A stretch of 7,891 nt of DNA from Planctomycetaceae bacterium (GCA_012965455.1 DTSG01000487.1:1-7891), one strand, 5' to 3'. Shown: positions 1 to 7,891, counted from the first letter of the stretch. Numbers and translations are program-made. The notes: a model not told the origin generated them from the sequence alone.

Positions 1-945
<945 letters not shown>

Positions 946-1123
946 ATATTCAGCGCTTCTAACGTTGGAAACGTTGGCTCTAAAAGCCAACTTACTACAA
1001 CTAGGAGATCTACTAATCTGTAGCGACCTTCGCTATTGGCTTGAATAAAGTGCTCGCATTTTATCATCTGCCTTCTGTACAACTAATATTAGCCATCGAG
1101 CATCTAACGGTGCTCGATGGTTC
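946..1123 (+). other. 23S-5S intergenic spacer with three hairpins
   Basis: This transcribed spacer is expected to be removed during rRNA maturation. It contains no tRNA: there is no cloverleaf, T-loop GTTCRA box or acceptor stem. It holds an 8-base tandem repeat AACGTTGG (961-968 and 970-977), a 7-bp hairpin GTTGGCT/AGCCAAC (973-979 with 985-991, loop CTAAA), a 6-bp hairpin TAGCGA/TCGCTA (1021-1026 with 1030-1035, loop CCT), and the long stem at 1091-1122 listed separately. The arms are seen directly; a role in RNase recognition is inference. Confidence 0.8.
1091..1122 (+). other. 12-bp stem-loop immediately 5' of 5S rRNA
   Basis: The arms CCATCGAGCA (1093-1102) and TGCTCGATGG (1111-1120) are perfectly complementary. 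The stem extends outward by a G-U and an A-U pair to 12 bp, around an 8-nt loop (1103-1110). It is the strongest secondary structure in the spacer and ends one or two bases before the 5S gene. Possible roles are an RNase processing stem or a barrier that protects the 5S 5' end. The TTCTT after it is a poor U-tract, and a terminator here would cut off 5S synthesis, so I favour processing. Confidence 0.6.
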
Positions 1124-1234
<111 letters not shown>

Positions 1235-1247
1235 TTTTATGCGCTGA

Positions 1248-1277
1248 CTCAAAAATACAACCATTTACACTTTTGAG
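1248..1277 (+). promoter_or_regulatory. Inverted repeat over the pseudouridine synthase leader
   Basis: CTCAAAA (1248-1254) and TTTTGAG (1271-1277) are perfect 7-base inverted arms with a 16-nt loop. The right arm includes the only purine-rich stretch before the ATG at 1287 (GAG at 1275-1277, nine bases upstream), so folding would cover a weak ribosome-binding site. Only the arms are certain; the stem is A-T rich and may be fortuitous. It could equally be an operator. Confidence 0.3.
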
Positions 1278-1286
1278 ATCCACACT

Positions 1287-1991
1287 ATGATCTCGCTCCC
1301 AGATACTTCAATCATCTTCGAAGATAATCATCTGCTCGTGGTTAATAAACCTGCAGACTGGGTCACTCAAGGCGCAGACGAATCTCAAAAAAGCCTACTG
1401 CAAGCCGCTAAAAATTACCTGAAACACAAGTACAATAAACCAGGTAACGTCTATCTCGGAGTCGTCTCCAGACTCGATAAGCCGGTTACTGGCGCGATCG
1501 TCCTCGCCCGCACCTCCAAAGCAGCAGCTCGGCTCAGTAACCAATTCCGCCTGAGGCAAATACATAAAACTTACGAAGCACTTGTTGCAAAACTTCCCAA
1601 TGTTGAACTACCCGCACCACTACAACTTATCGATTTTGTGCGTAAAAATGATACTCGCCAGCGGATGGAAATCTGCGCTGAACAAGATCTCCATGCAAAA
1701 CAGGCAATCCTCTCGCTCACAGTTCTCCAAGAAGGCGATAACCTGCTGCACCTCCAAGTGAAACTCGAAACTGGACGTAAACATCAAATCCGAGTGCAGC
1801 TTGCTAACATCGATTGTCCAGTTGCCGGCGACAATAAATACGGCAGTAATCTTACTTTTTCAAGCGGCATAGCGCTGCACAGTACAACACTCGCGTTTGA
1901 GCACCCAGTGCTACACGAATGGCTCGAATTCCACGCTCCTCACCCCCCTAGCTGGGAACCATGGCTAAATTCAAACAGAACAACACGCTAA
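1287..1991 (+). CDS. RluA-family RNA pseudouridine synthase
   Basis: This 234-aa enzyme is predicted to isomerise specific uridines to pseudouridine in rRNA or tRNA in the cytoplasm. The order of motifs fits the RluA/RsuA-type catalytic domain. VVNKPADWVTQ is at residues 18-28. VSRLDKPVTGAIVL lies at 60-73, with the presumed nucleophile Asp64. LETGRKHQIRVQLA covers 160-173, and GDNKYG is at 181-186. There is no N-terminal S4 domain, so it is a short catalytic-domain-only form. The motif reads SRLD where many relatives have HRLD. Start: ATG 1287 leaves a normal distance to the first motif, but only a weak GAG lies ahead. The gene begins about 50 nt after the 5S rRNA on the same strand and overlaps maf by 31 bp, indicating co-transcription with maf. 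The target uridine cannot be read from sequence; family assignment is secure, subfamily is not. Confidence 0.93.
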   Translation: MISLPDTSIIFEDNHLLVVNKPADWVTQGADESQKSLLQAAKNYLKHKYNKPGNVYLGVVSRLDKPVTGAIVLARTSKAAARLSNQFRLRQIHKTYEALVAKLPNVELPAPLQLIDFVRKNDTRQRMEICAEQDLHAKQAILSLTVLQEGDNLLHLQVKLETGRKHQIRVQLANIDCPVAGDNKYGSNLTFSSGIALHSTTLAFEHPVLHEWLEFHAPHPPSWEPWLNSNRTTR

Positions 1992-2551
1992 TCCTGGCCA
2001 GCTCGTCTCCCCGCCGCCAAGCACTACTGCTTGAGGCTCACTACAGCGTGATTGTGCAAGAACCGAGTGATTCGGCTGAAGATCAGCACGAAAGTGGTGA
2101 ATCGGCGGCGGATTTCGTGCAGCGTCAAGCGATTCAAAAAGCGAAAGATGTGGCGCTGCAGCACTCCTCCGGAGTAATCCTTGGCTGCGACACGGTTGCC
2201 TGCTTTCAAGACACTATCCTCGGCAAACCAAACGACCGCGGCCACGCACAGCAAATTCTCGAGACACTCCGAGGCCACCAACACACTGTCCTTTCCGGGG
2301 TATGCCTGTGGCACCGACCTTCCAATCGCACCATTGTCCGCTGCATTGAGACGACCCTGTTTCTTGACAACGTTTCTGATGACACACTGCAACAATACCT
2401 CGACACCGACAAGTGGCAAGGCAAAGCCGGAGCTTTTGGCTATCAAGACGGCTGGGATTGGCTACATATCGTCCACGGCAGCTCCTCAAACGTCGTCGGT
2501 CTACCGCTGGAAGCCCTCGCTGAAATGTTAGCCGACATCGAAACCACGTAA
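1961..2551 (+). CDS. maf: Maf family nucleoside triphosphate pyrophosphatase
   Basis: This 196-aa protein has the usual full Maf length (about 190-200 aa). Visible motifs are ILASSSPRRQALL (11-23), the phosphate-binding signature; GCDTV (75-79), with the catalytic Asp77; GKP (88-90); TVLSGV (109-114); KAGAFGYQD (155-163); and GSSSNVVGLPLE (173-184). Family members split house-cleaning nucleotides to the monophosphate and pyrophosphate. One branch takes dTTP, UTP and modified pyrimidines including pseudo-UTP, another takes m7GTP; I cannot assign the branch from motifs alone. The ATG at 1961 lies inside the end of the pseudouridine synthase gene in another frame, with GGGAA close before it, which suggests translational coupling. 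It ends 56 nt from the convergent kinase gene. Confidence 0.95.
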   Translation: MAKFKQNNTLILASSSPRRQALLLEAHYSVIVQEPSDSAEDQHESGESAADFVQRQAIQKAKDVALQHSSGVILGCDTVACFQDTILGKPNDRGHAQQILETLRGHQHTVLSGVCLWHRPSNRTIVRCIETTLFLDNVSDDTLQQYLDTDKWQGKAGAFGYQDGWDWLHIVHGSSSNVVGLPLEALAEMLADIETT

Positions 2552-2557
2552 GGTGTA

Positions 2558-2601
2558 AGATTCCCCCCTTGCGGAAGCGACACGTAGGTGGGTGGGAATT
2601 T
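2558..2601. terminator. Imperfect hairpin between convergent genes, possible shared terminator
   Basis: The arms 2558-2569 (containing ATTCCCCCC) and 2590-2601 (containing GGTGGGAAT) pair over about 12 positions, with one C-U mismatch and G-U pairs near the ends. It fills most of the 56-nt gap between the stop of maf and the stop of the kinase gene, where a two-way terminator would be expected. There is no clear T-run on either side, so it is a weak candidate. Confidence 0.3.
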
Positions 2602-2607
2602 GTGGTC

Positions 2608-3963
2608 CTACATCAACAACCCCATCACAACACCGGCCACCAGCGCTGCGGGAACTGCCAACGCCAGTGCCTTGCCAATCGTCCACTGAAACTGCGTGTC
2701 CGGATAATCTTGCCACTCCAATGGTGGCGGCAGCATGTCTTGGGACTCACTACGCATTGTGTCCTGAGTGCCTGCTGACATCGCTAGCGTCGCTGATGCA
2801 AGGTTTGAGTCTGATAGGCCCTCGGAGGCCTCCTGAAGGTCATTTGGATGCGTCTCGTGCATCGTTGAATCCACGACTGGTCCGTTGGGCTGTGAGGGGA
2901 CAGTCCAAGGCGATGGCGTCATGTTCGATAAATTCCAATGAGTCCTATCCACTGCCCACGGTTCCAAGCGATTTACCACTTCGTCAGCCGTCTGAATTCG
3001 TTTTGCAGGTTCCTTCTCCATCATATCCGCAATGAGCTCGACAAACTCCTCGCTGATATCTTCGCAGAACTGACGTGGGTGCAGCGGGGTCTCTTGCAAA
3101 TGCCGCCGCACCTTGTCTTTGGCACTGCCACCAGGAAACGGCACTTTCCCAGTCACCGCATAGTACAGCGTACACCCGAGTGAATAGATGTCACTGACAC
3201 AAGTCGTTTCACGAGGAACTTGAATGAGCTCTGGAGCCAAGTAATCCGCAGTCCCGACGATCTTTCCGGCGCGGGGATCATCCATTTCCGGGTCAGCAAA
3301 ACCAGACAACCCCAGATCCGACAACTTTGCCGTTCCATCTTCGGTCACCAATATATTACCTGGCTTAATATCTCGGTGAATCAGTCCTTCGCAGTGCGCG
3401 TAGTGCAGGGCACTGGCCACTTGCATAATCACTCCTGCCGCGTGGCCTGTCACCAGCGCCCCTTGACTACGAATCAGCCGTCGCAGATCTCGTCCGGGTA
3501 CATATTCTGTCACCAAGAAATGCACCTTCCCATCTTTACCCGCATCAAACGCCCGCACTAAATTAGGGTGATCCATCTTCGCTTGCAATTTGATTTCACG
3601 ATGGAAATTCGAAATCGCATAGTCTGTCGTTTTATCGAGCGGCAGTACCTTGATCGCAGATTCACGACCAAGCACTTCATGCACACATTTAAATACCTGC
3701 CCCATCCCTCCCTGACCAACCCAGTCAGAAATAATATAGGGACCCAGATTGAACTTGGTACGTCCCGTCTTTAATTGCTCCGCCTGATACTCCGAAACAA
3801 TTCCCGAATACACGAGATACTTGGACAGTTCATCATCTGAGATAACAACGTCTACCGCAGCGGAATCTTTAGCTCGCAATGACTCCAGCGATTCATCGAG
3901 TTGCGACTGCGTAATCAGATTACTACGCAGGGCGGCATGTTGAAAAACAGACTTTTTGACCAT
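2608..3963 (-). CDS. Ser/Thr protein kinase with C-terminal membrane anchor
   Basis: This 451-aa Hanks-type kinase phosphorylates Ser/Thr of unknown substrates. Residues 1-70 form a helical planctomycete-style N-terminal extension ending in FNLGPY. The kinase domain spans about 74-335. It has the glycine loop GQGGMGQVF (83-91), ATP-binding Lys105 in SAIKVLP, the helix-C partner Glu123, the catalytic loop HRDIKPGN (196-203) with Asp198, DLG (216-218) in place of DFG, and YLAPE (241-245). All core catalytic residues are present, so it should be active. A Ser/Thr/Pro-rich linker (about 347-420) precedes one hydrophobic helix (about 430-451) that ends at the last residue, giving a cytoplasmic kinase with a tail anchor and no extracellular sensor. 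There is no clear Shine-Dalgarno before the ATG. It is the last gene of the minus-strand cluster, 36 nt after the lipoprotein gene, and converges on maf. Confidence 0.96.
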   Translation of the reverse strand: MVKKSVFQHAALRSNLITQSQLDESLESLRAKDSAAVDVVISDDELSKYLVYSGIVSEYQAEQLKTGRTKFNLGPYIISDWVGQGGMGQVFKCVHEVLGRESAIKVLPLDKTTDYAISNFHREIKLQAKMDHPNLVRAFDAGKDGKVHFLVTEYVPGRDLRRLIRSQGALVTGHAAGVIMQVASALHYAHCEGLIHRDIKPGNILVTEDGTAKLSDLGLSGFADPEMDDPRAGKIVGTADYLAPELIQVPRETTCVSDIYSLGCTLYYAVTGKVPFPGGSAKDKVRRHLQETPLHPRQFCEDISEEFVELIADMMEKEPAKRIQTADEVVNRLEPWAVDRTHWNLSNMTPSPWTVPSQPNGPVVDSTMHETHPNDLQEASEGLSDSNLASATLAMSAGTQDTMRSESQDMLPPPLEWQDYPDTQFQWTIGKALALAVPAALVAGVVMGLLM

Positions 3964-3973
3964 CGTGGAATTC

Positions 3974-3985
3974 TATCAATTGATA
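3974..3985. promoter_or_regulatory. 12-bp perfect palindrome in the gap before the kinase gene
   Basis: TATCAATTGATA reads the same on both strands and sits within the 36-nt gap between the lipoprotein stop and the kinase start, 10 nt upstream of the kinase ATG. It could be an operator. It takes the place where a ribosome-binding site would be expected, and none is seen. It is A-T rich and may be chance; no good -35/-10 pair accompanies it. Confidence 0.25.
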
Positions 3986-3999
3986 CTAGGAAAAGTTCT

Positions 4000-5859
4000 T
4001 CAAGGCGATGCTACATTGAGATCCGGTTCACCAAACTTACCGTTCACCAATTTTGTCATCTCTAACAATAGGTTACCCTGAAGGAACTCGCCTATCAATT
4101 CTCTAGTTTGCAAGAACATGCGATCAATTTGTGGACGAATCGTCGAATCAATCAGCGGATTATCTTGTAATCCCGCTTCTTTAGTCGCGAGAAGCTGGTC
4201 TAAATCCTCTAATCCTGGTACTTTTTTCAATTCCACGAGTAATTCCCGAGCGTCTTTTTCTTCGTTCTTCTCGACATGATGCTTAATACGAATCTCATAC
4301 ACTTTTCGCTGAATTGTATAGTCAAGCACCGAATTCTGCAGCCCTACAAAAAATGCTTCGAACTGCAAACGATAATCATCATTGGGCAGTGAAGCCGTTT
4401 CAATTGGCCGATACCCCGGCACAATCGGTAAACGAGCAAGCACGCGCTGACCGTTTTTGACATAAATGACCACTAACTTAGTTTTGCCTTGACCTGCGAA
4501 TATATCCTGATCAATTTCAATACCACCACGCCAGTCCGTTTGCCCAATGCGAATCGTCGGTGTATCACTTTCGTCAGCAAGATCAATTTTGGGGGATTTA
4601 GCAAACACGTTATACCCCTGTAACGAGTAATCGTCGCGACCCATAGCTGTTATTTTTAGTAATGAGGAATTCGACGTTGGTCGTACTAACAACCCATATT
4701 TTTGCTGGGCTGTATTGCGGCGGGCGGCCAGTGGGTTACGCAACATCGTATAGGTCGAAACGACTTCGCCGCGAGCAGATCCATTGCTACGAGTAGCGTT
4801 GAGTGATTCTTCTTGATGGGTAATCACTTCGTTGACGAACATATAAGTCCAGATAACCTCTATCACGCCTTCATGTGCTGGGGCATGCGTCTTGCGGTCG
4901 TTCTTTCGCACAACAGGACGCAACACATCGCCTTTTTGCAACAAGATTGGAGAACCTTGATTAACATCAGGTACCAGACCAGCCGATCTCATTTCAATAC
5001 TAGCCGTCTTACCGTCAGTCATACCGTTGTATTGAATCCGCGATATTGGCGAAAACACTTCTTGTAGGCAACTGAAAATTTGGTTTGACAACACCGCTAG
5101 ATTACGAAACTTACGACTTGCCGCTAACACACGCACGCGAGCATTGGTATCAAACTCTACCAACTGCAACTCAAATACTCCGCCTCGGTCGTGCAGCGAA
5201 ACAGCATAAATCTTGTCCAACTCTGGCAACGGATTTGGTGCAATCAACACTTGGTCTACCTCTTCACCACCGTCGTCTGTGGCACGACTACTGGCCGTCT
5301 CGCCACTGTCTGCGTCACTTTCCGCTTCCCGATCTTTAACGGCTGCCTCGATTGCCTTTTTCTTTTCTTCGTCGTATTGTACAGCGCGTAACTTAGCCTG
5401 TTTATCAACCGGCCGCTTTTCATAGAGCGCTGCGATATCAAGCATCGTAACATCTGCGAGATTATGCACTATATCAGAGTAGATAGCACTCGGCGGTGTT
5501 TCAAGTTCGACGTTCAACGTCGCGCCAGCCCAGTTTCTCACGTAGGAACGAACTTCCTGTTGCAATCTATCGTTTTGTATTGTTTGGAATCTGGGCGAGT
5601 TATCCGTCGCAATCCAAAGACGCATCTCGTAGGGGCTAAAAACCCAATTCCGCAAATCTACCACTTCGCCCTTGGACGACTTCGGCTTACTACCGGTTGA
5701 AACCGTAGCAGCTGGTTCAGGTGTCACTACATCGCTCGAGGCGATATCCGCCGCTGCCGGTACATTCGAATCGTCTAATCCACAACCCAGCACTGCCAGC
5801 AGCAACAACGTGCTCGAGATCATTAACGCTGATCTAAAATTGATGAGGAACGTATTCAT
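4000..5859 (-). CDS. Predicted lipoprotein of unknown function, 619 aa
   Basis: I cannot name a function. The N-terminus has a short charged region, a hydrophobic stretch (residues 11-25) and VLGC, a lipobox with Cys26 as the likely lipidated residue, so the protein should be exported and membrane-anchored. A Ser/Ala/Pro-rich linker follows (about 30-65). Two folded regions (about 66-150 and 212-420) are separated by a strongly charged segment at 152-201 rich in Lys, Glu and Asp. A probable beta-sandwich, TDWRGGIEID through VIYVKNGQRVLARLPIVPG (441-482), precedes a mostly helical C-terminal part (about 495-605). No enzyme motif is evident. I believe similar proteins occur in planctomycetes but could not check. 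ATG 5859 lies nine bases after the upstream stop, and a GAGGAG (5875-5880) inside the end of that gene is the likely ribosome-binding site, which implies translational coupling. ATG for Met13 is a possible shorter start. Confidence 0.85.
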   Translation of the reverse strand: MNTFLINFRSALMISSTLLLLAVLGCGLDDSNVPAAADIASSDVVTPEPAATVSTGSKPKSSKGEVVDLRNWVFSPYEMRLWIATDNSPRFQTIQNDRLQQEVRSYVRNWAGATLNVELETPPSAIYSDIVHNLADVTMLDIAALYEKRPVDKQAKLRAVQYDEEKKKAIEAAVKDREAESDADSGETASSRATDDGGEEVDQVLIAPNPLPELDKIYAVSLHDRGGVFELQLVEFDTNARVRVLAASRKFRNLAVLSNQIFSCLQEVFSPISRIQYNGMTDGKTASIEMRSAGLVPDVNQGSPILLQKGDVLRPVVRKNDRKTHAPAHEGVIEVIWTYMFVNEVITHQEESLNATRSNGSARGEVVSTYTMLRNPLAARRNTAQQKYGLLVRPTSNSSLLKITAMGRDDYSLQGYNVFAKSPKIDLADESDTPTIRIGQTDWRGGIEIDQDIFAGQGKTKLVVIYVKNGQRVLARLPIVPGYRPIETASLPNDDYRLQFEAFFVGLQNSVLDYTIQRKVYEIRIKHHVEKNEEKDARELLVELKKVPGLEDLDQLLATKEAGLQDNPLIDSTIRPQIDRMFLQTRELIGEFLQGNLLLEMTKLVNGKFGEPDLNVASP

Positions 5860-5868
5860 TAGTTTGCT

Positions 5869-7891
5869 CTATTGCTCCTCGCCAAAATCGGGAACCAACT
5901 GCCAACGCTGGATACCATGGTATAGCGCCACTGGAGACTCGGCCCCGAGAGTGATGCCTTCGCGATGGGCAAAATACTCTCGTAATTGCCACAACGGAAT
6001 GATGGCAACTTTCTCGTGTGCAATTCGATGCACTTGTCGCACTCGCTCACGAACTTCCTGCCAGCGAATAGAACGCTCTAACCATTGCACGGAGCGATTG
6101 ACATGGTCGTCTTGAATATGAACCAGTCCGTTCGGTGACAATAGTCGAGTCGTATCCACGAGTGGCTCCCACATCGCCAATTTGGTGTATACCAAGTGGC
6201 ACTCACCTGTTTGATCAACCGATTTCCCAGCTTCAAATTCAATTAATTTTATTTGAAATATCGCTAACTGCTCCAGCTGATATTCAATTGCCATACAGGC
6301 TTCGCGTGCGTCATCTTCCGCCGGGTGCCCGATCACGATTTCTGGAATCGGCTCAGGTTCTTCATCTTTCTGCAGCGCCAGTTCTTTCATCCGCTGCTCG
6401 GCCAACTTCGCCAACACGACAGCGAGTCGCGGGGAATAAGGGCGGGGTACGACGCTACGATTATACGCATAGGACAACGGGTCATCTAAACTGATCCCCG
6501 GCGAAAACGGACCACTAACAACTTCACATCCGGCAACATAGTGATTCTTGAGGATTAGTTGGTCGAGTGTTTTTTGCCTCATAATTCCATAAAGAATGGC
6601 TCGCCGAAATAATTCGTTTTGCATGTAGGGCTTATCATAATTTGGCAGTAGCATATGTAGAGTAGGCAGGGCATAGGGAACTACCTTGATCGTTCCGCCA
6701 ATTTCATTTTGCAATCGCAATGCCTGCACCGGCGAGATCCGATCGATCACATCAACATCTCCCCGTTTGAGCGCTTTGATTGCTTCGCCGGGCGTTTCAA
6801 ATGTTATTTCGAGGATTTCCGAAGGGGGAATATAATTCGGATCGACGATTGTTGGAGTAAAAGGACTGTTGCTGTTCAAGGTATAACGCACAGTATTCGC
6901 TTCGTTATTAGATTTATTGTCCAACACGAACGGTCCATCTTTAGCCTCAGGGTCATCAGCATCAAGCGAGGGATCTAGGAACACTTGTAGTAACGCTTCG
7001 GGCAAAACGTGAGGTCGCTGAAAATGAACAATCACATCGTACACATCTCGCACTTCAACTCGCAAAAAAAGCGCCGCCCATTGGGAGTTGTACATCGGGT
7101 GATCTGGGTCTGCCAAATTCAATAATCGCTGGGCCAAATGATAGCCGTTGATCTGTTGCCCGGCGACTAGTTTTTTTGGCGAAATACGAATACGCAATGT
7201 CCGTCGATCACTACCTTGTCGAACGTCTCCATAGGGTGTTTGATATTCTCCTCGCTCGGGCCCGGGACCTTCATACTCCATAAACATGCGGCGCGTCAAA
7301 AAACCTGTACGTCGCGCCGCCCAGTTATCCATGCGGCTGCGATCATCACCCACGGAAGGGTATACCGTACCGACCGTTACTAAGGGATACCGTCTGATTG
7401 CTTCCACTGCAATCTCCCGCCCGCCTGTTACCTGAGGATAGATATCTATCATTTCACGGACCGCTTTCTGCGCTTCTCGCAACTGCCCAGCGTCCAACAA
7501 CTTTCGCGCTTCATCACGCTTTACAATCGCCAAATTATTAAGCTCTTTTAGAACATCCAAAGCTCGACCAACAGCCGAAACTCCATGGGTTCGAATTAAT
7601 CGCTGGGCAATTTTTCGTGCCAATATTATCTTGCCTTCACGCATATATGTGTCCAACACTAATCCAGCAGCTTCATTGAGTTTTGTTTTTGCAGTTTCCG
7701 GTCCATTGTCATGAACGTATTGCTCGTCGGCAGTATGCACTTTTTCCAATAACGACAAAGCCTCCAGATGCCGCCCGTCGCTCAACCACTGAGAGCCTTG
7801 GACGAACTGGAAGCGATTGAGGACTATATCCACTCCTGGCAAGCCACGGTATCGTTGATCCAAGAACAAAAAGTAATCAAAGGCATCATCA
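5869..7891 (-). CDS. TPR-like plus family-5 solute-binding protein (5' end outside window)
   Basis: The reading frame is open to the right edge, with Asp-Asp-Ala-Phe-Asp-Tyr-Phe encoded before the TTG at 7869. The gene therefore starts upstream, and any export signal cannot be seen. Numbering from that TTG, residues 20-160 are helical, with three TPR-like units spaced 46-49 residues (GRHLEAL at 32, EGKIILA at 78, AGQLREAQKAV at 127, the last ending in IYP). Residues about 163-655 resemble family-5 extracellular solute-binding proteins of the DppA/OppA/NikA type. LRIRISPKKLVAGQQINGYH (225-244) matches the 'LR.g..f.dG' region. FETPGEAIKALKRGDVDVID (357-376) and NELFRRAILYGIMRQ (418-432) follow. 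VAIIPLW (621-627) lies near the end. Ligand is unknown, and no transporter subunits are visible. It is the first gene seen in a tight cluster with the lipoprotein and kinase. The binding-domain call is firmer than the TPR call. Confidence 0.82.
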   Translation of the reverse strand, partial: DDAFDYFLFLDQRYRGLPGVDIVLNRFQFVQGSQWLSDGRHLEALSLLEKVHTADEQYVHDNGPETAKTKLNEAAGLVLDTYMREGKIILARKIAQRLIRTHGVSAVGRALDVLKELNNLAIVKRDEARKLLDAGQLREAQKAVREMIDIYPQVTGGREIAVEAIRRYPLVTVGTVYPSVGDDRSRMDNWAARRTGFLTRRMFMEYEGPGPERGEYQTPYGDVRQGSDRRTLRIRISPKKLVAGQQINGYHLAQRLLNLADPDHPMYNSQWAALFLRVEVRDVYDVIVHFQRPHVLPEALLQVFLDPSLDADDPEAKDGPFVLDNKSNNEANTVRYTLNSNSPFTPTIVDPNYIPPSEILEITFETPGEAIKALKRGDVDVIDRISPVQALRLQNEIGGTIKVVPYALPTLHMLLPNYDKPYMQNELFRRAILYGIMRQKTLDQLILKNHYVAGCEVVSGPFSPGISLDDPLSYAYNRSVVPRPYSPRLAVVLAKLAEQRMKELALQKDEEPEPIPEIVIGHPAEDDAREACMAIEYQLEQLAIFQIKLIEFEAGKSVDQTGECHLVYTKLAMWEPLVDTTRLLSPNGLVHIQDDHVNRSVQWLERSIRWQEVRERVRQVHRIAHEKVAIIPLWQLREYFAHREGITLGAESPVALYHGIQRWQLVPDFGEEQ
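5875..5880 (-). promoter_or_regulatory. GAGGAG ribosome-binding site for the lipoprotein gene
   Basis: On the minus strand GAGGAG encodes the Glu-Glu near the C-terminus of the solute-binding-like protein and lies 15 nt before the lipoprotein ATG. The spacing is long but it is the only strong site near this start. Its place inside the upstream gene couples translation of the two. Confidence 0.5.

Noticed and set aside
961..977. Tandem AACGTTGG copies as the start of a repeat array or CRISPR
   Set aside because: There are only two adjacent 8-base copies with no further unit or spacer pattern.
946..1123. A tRNA gene in the 23S-5S spacer
   Set aside because: The hairpins seen are too small and do not form a cloverleaf, and no T-loop consensus is present.
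1264..1291. TTTACA and TATGAT with 16-nt spacing, resembling a sigma-70 promoter
   Set aside because: The -10 box overlaps the ATG at 1287, so the transcript would begin inside the coding region and lack the start codon. No good alternative start lies downstream before the conserved NKP motif. Likely a coincidence.
2024..2531. Several overlapping reading frames on both strands opposite or within maf
   Set aside because: They are shadows of the Maf frame, which carries all the family motifs.
7867..7869. TTG at 7869 as the start of the solute-binding-like protein
   Set aside because: The frame stays open to the window edge, no ribosome-binding site precedes it, and no signal peptide follows. 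The true start is upstream of the window.

Overview
The window looks like a piece of a bacterial chromosome from a planctomycete of moderate G+C, most likely Pirellulaceae-like. Three things point there. The Ser/Thr kinase carries an N-terminal extension that leads through a GPY-type junction into a GGMGQVF glycine loop, an arrangement I associate with planctomycete kinases. The 5S rRNA is unusually short (about 110 nt). The lipoprotein and solute-binding protein beside the kinase also resemble planctomycete families. The taxon is inferred from motifs and was not tested by a search.

Layout. Positions 1-945 (+) are the 3' third of a 23S rRNA gene, cut by the left window edge. A spacer of about 180 nt without a tRNA contains three small hairpins, the last a 12-bp stem directly before the 5S rRNA gene (about 1124-1234, +). 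A T-run follows the 5S. Only about 50 nt later, on the same strand, come two overlapping genes: an RluA-family pseudouridine synthase (1287-1991) and a Maf-family nucleoside triphosphate pyrophosphatase (1961-2551).

The rest of the window is on the minus strand and converges on maf. Read in the direction of transcription it holds three genes. First is a large protein with TPR-like helices followed by a family-5 (peptide/nickel-type) solute-binding domain (7891 down to 5869), whose 5' end lies beyond the right edge. Nine bases later comes a 619-aa predicted lipoprotein of unknown function (5859-4000). After a 36-nt gap with a 12-bp perfect palindrome comes a Ser/Thr kinase whose only membrane segment is at its extreme C-terminus (3963-2608).

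How the genes may work together. On the plus strand, rRNA synthesis, pseudouridylation and a nucleotide-cleaning enzyme lie in one transcriptional direction. Some Maf enzymes hydrolyse pseudo-UTP, so a functional link between the pair is possible but unproven. On the minus strand, the order solute-binding-like protein, lipoprotein, membrane-anchored kinase suggests one operon joining an envelope module to cytoplasmic phospho-signalling. No permease or ATPase gene is visible here, so a transport role is not shown.
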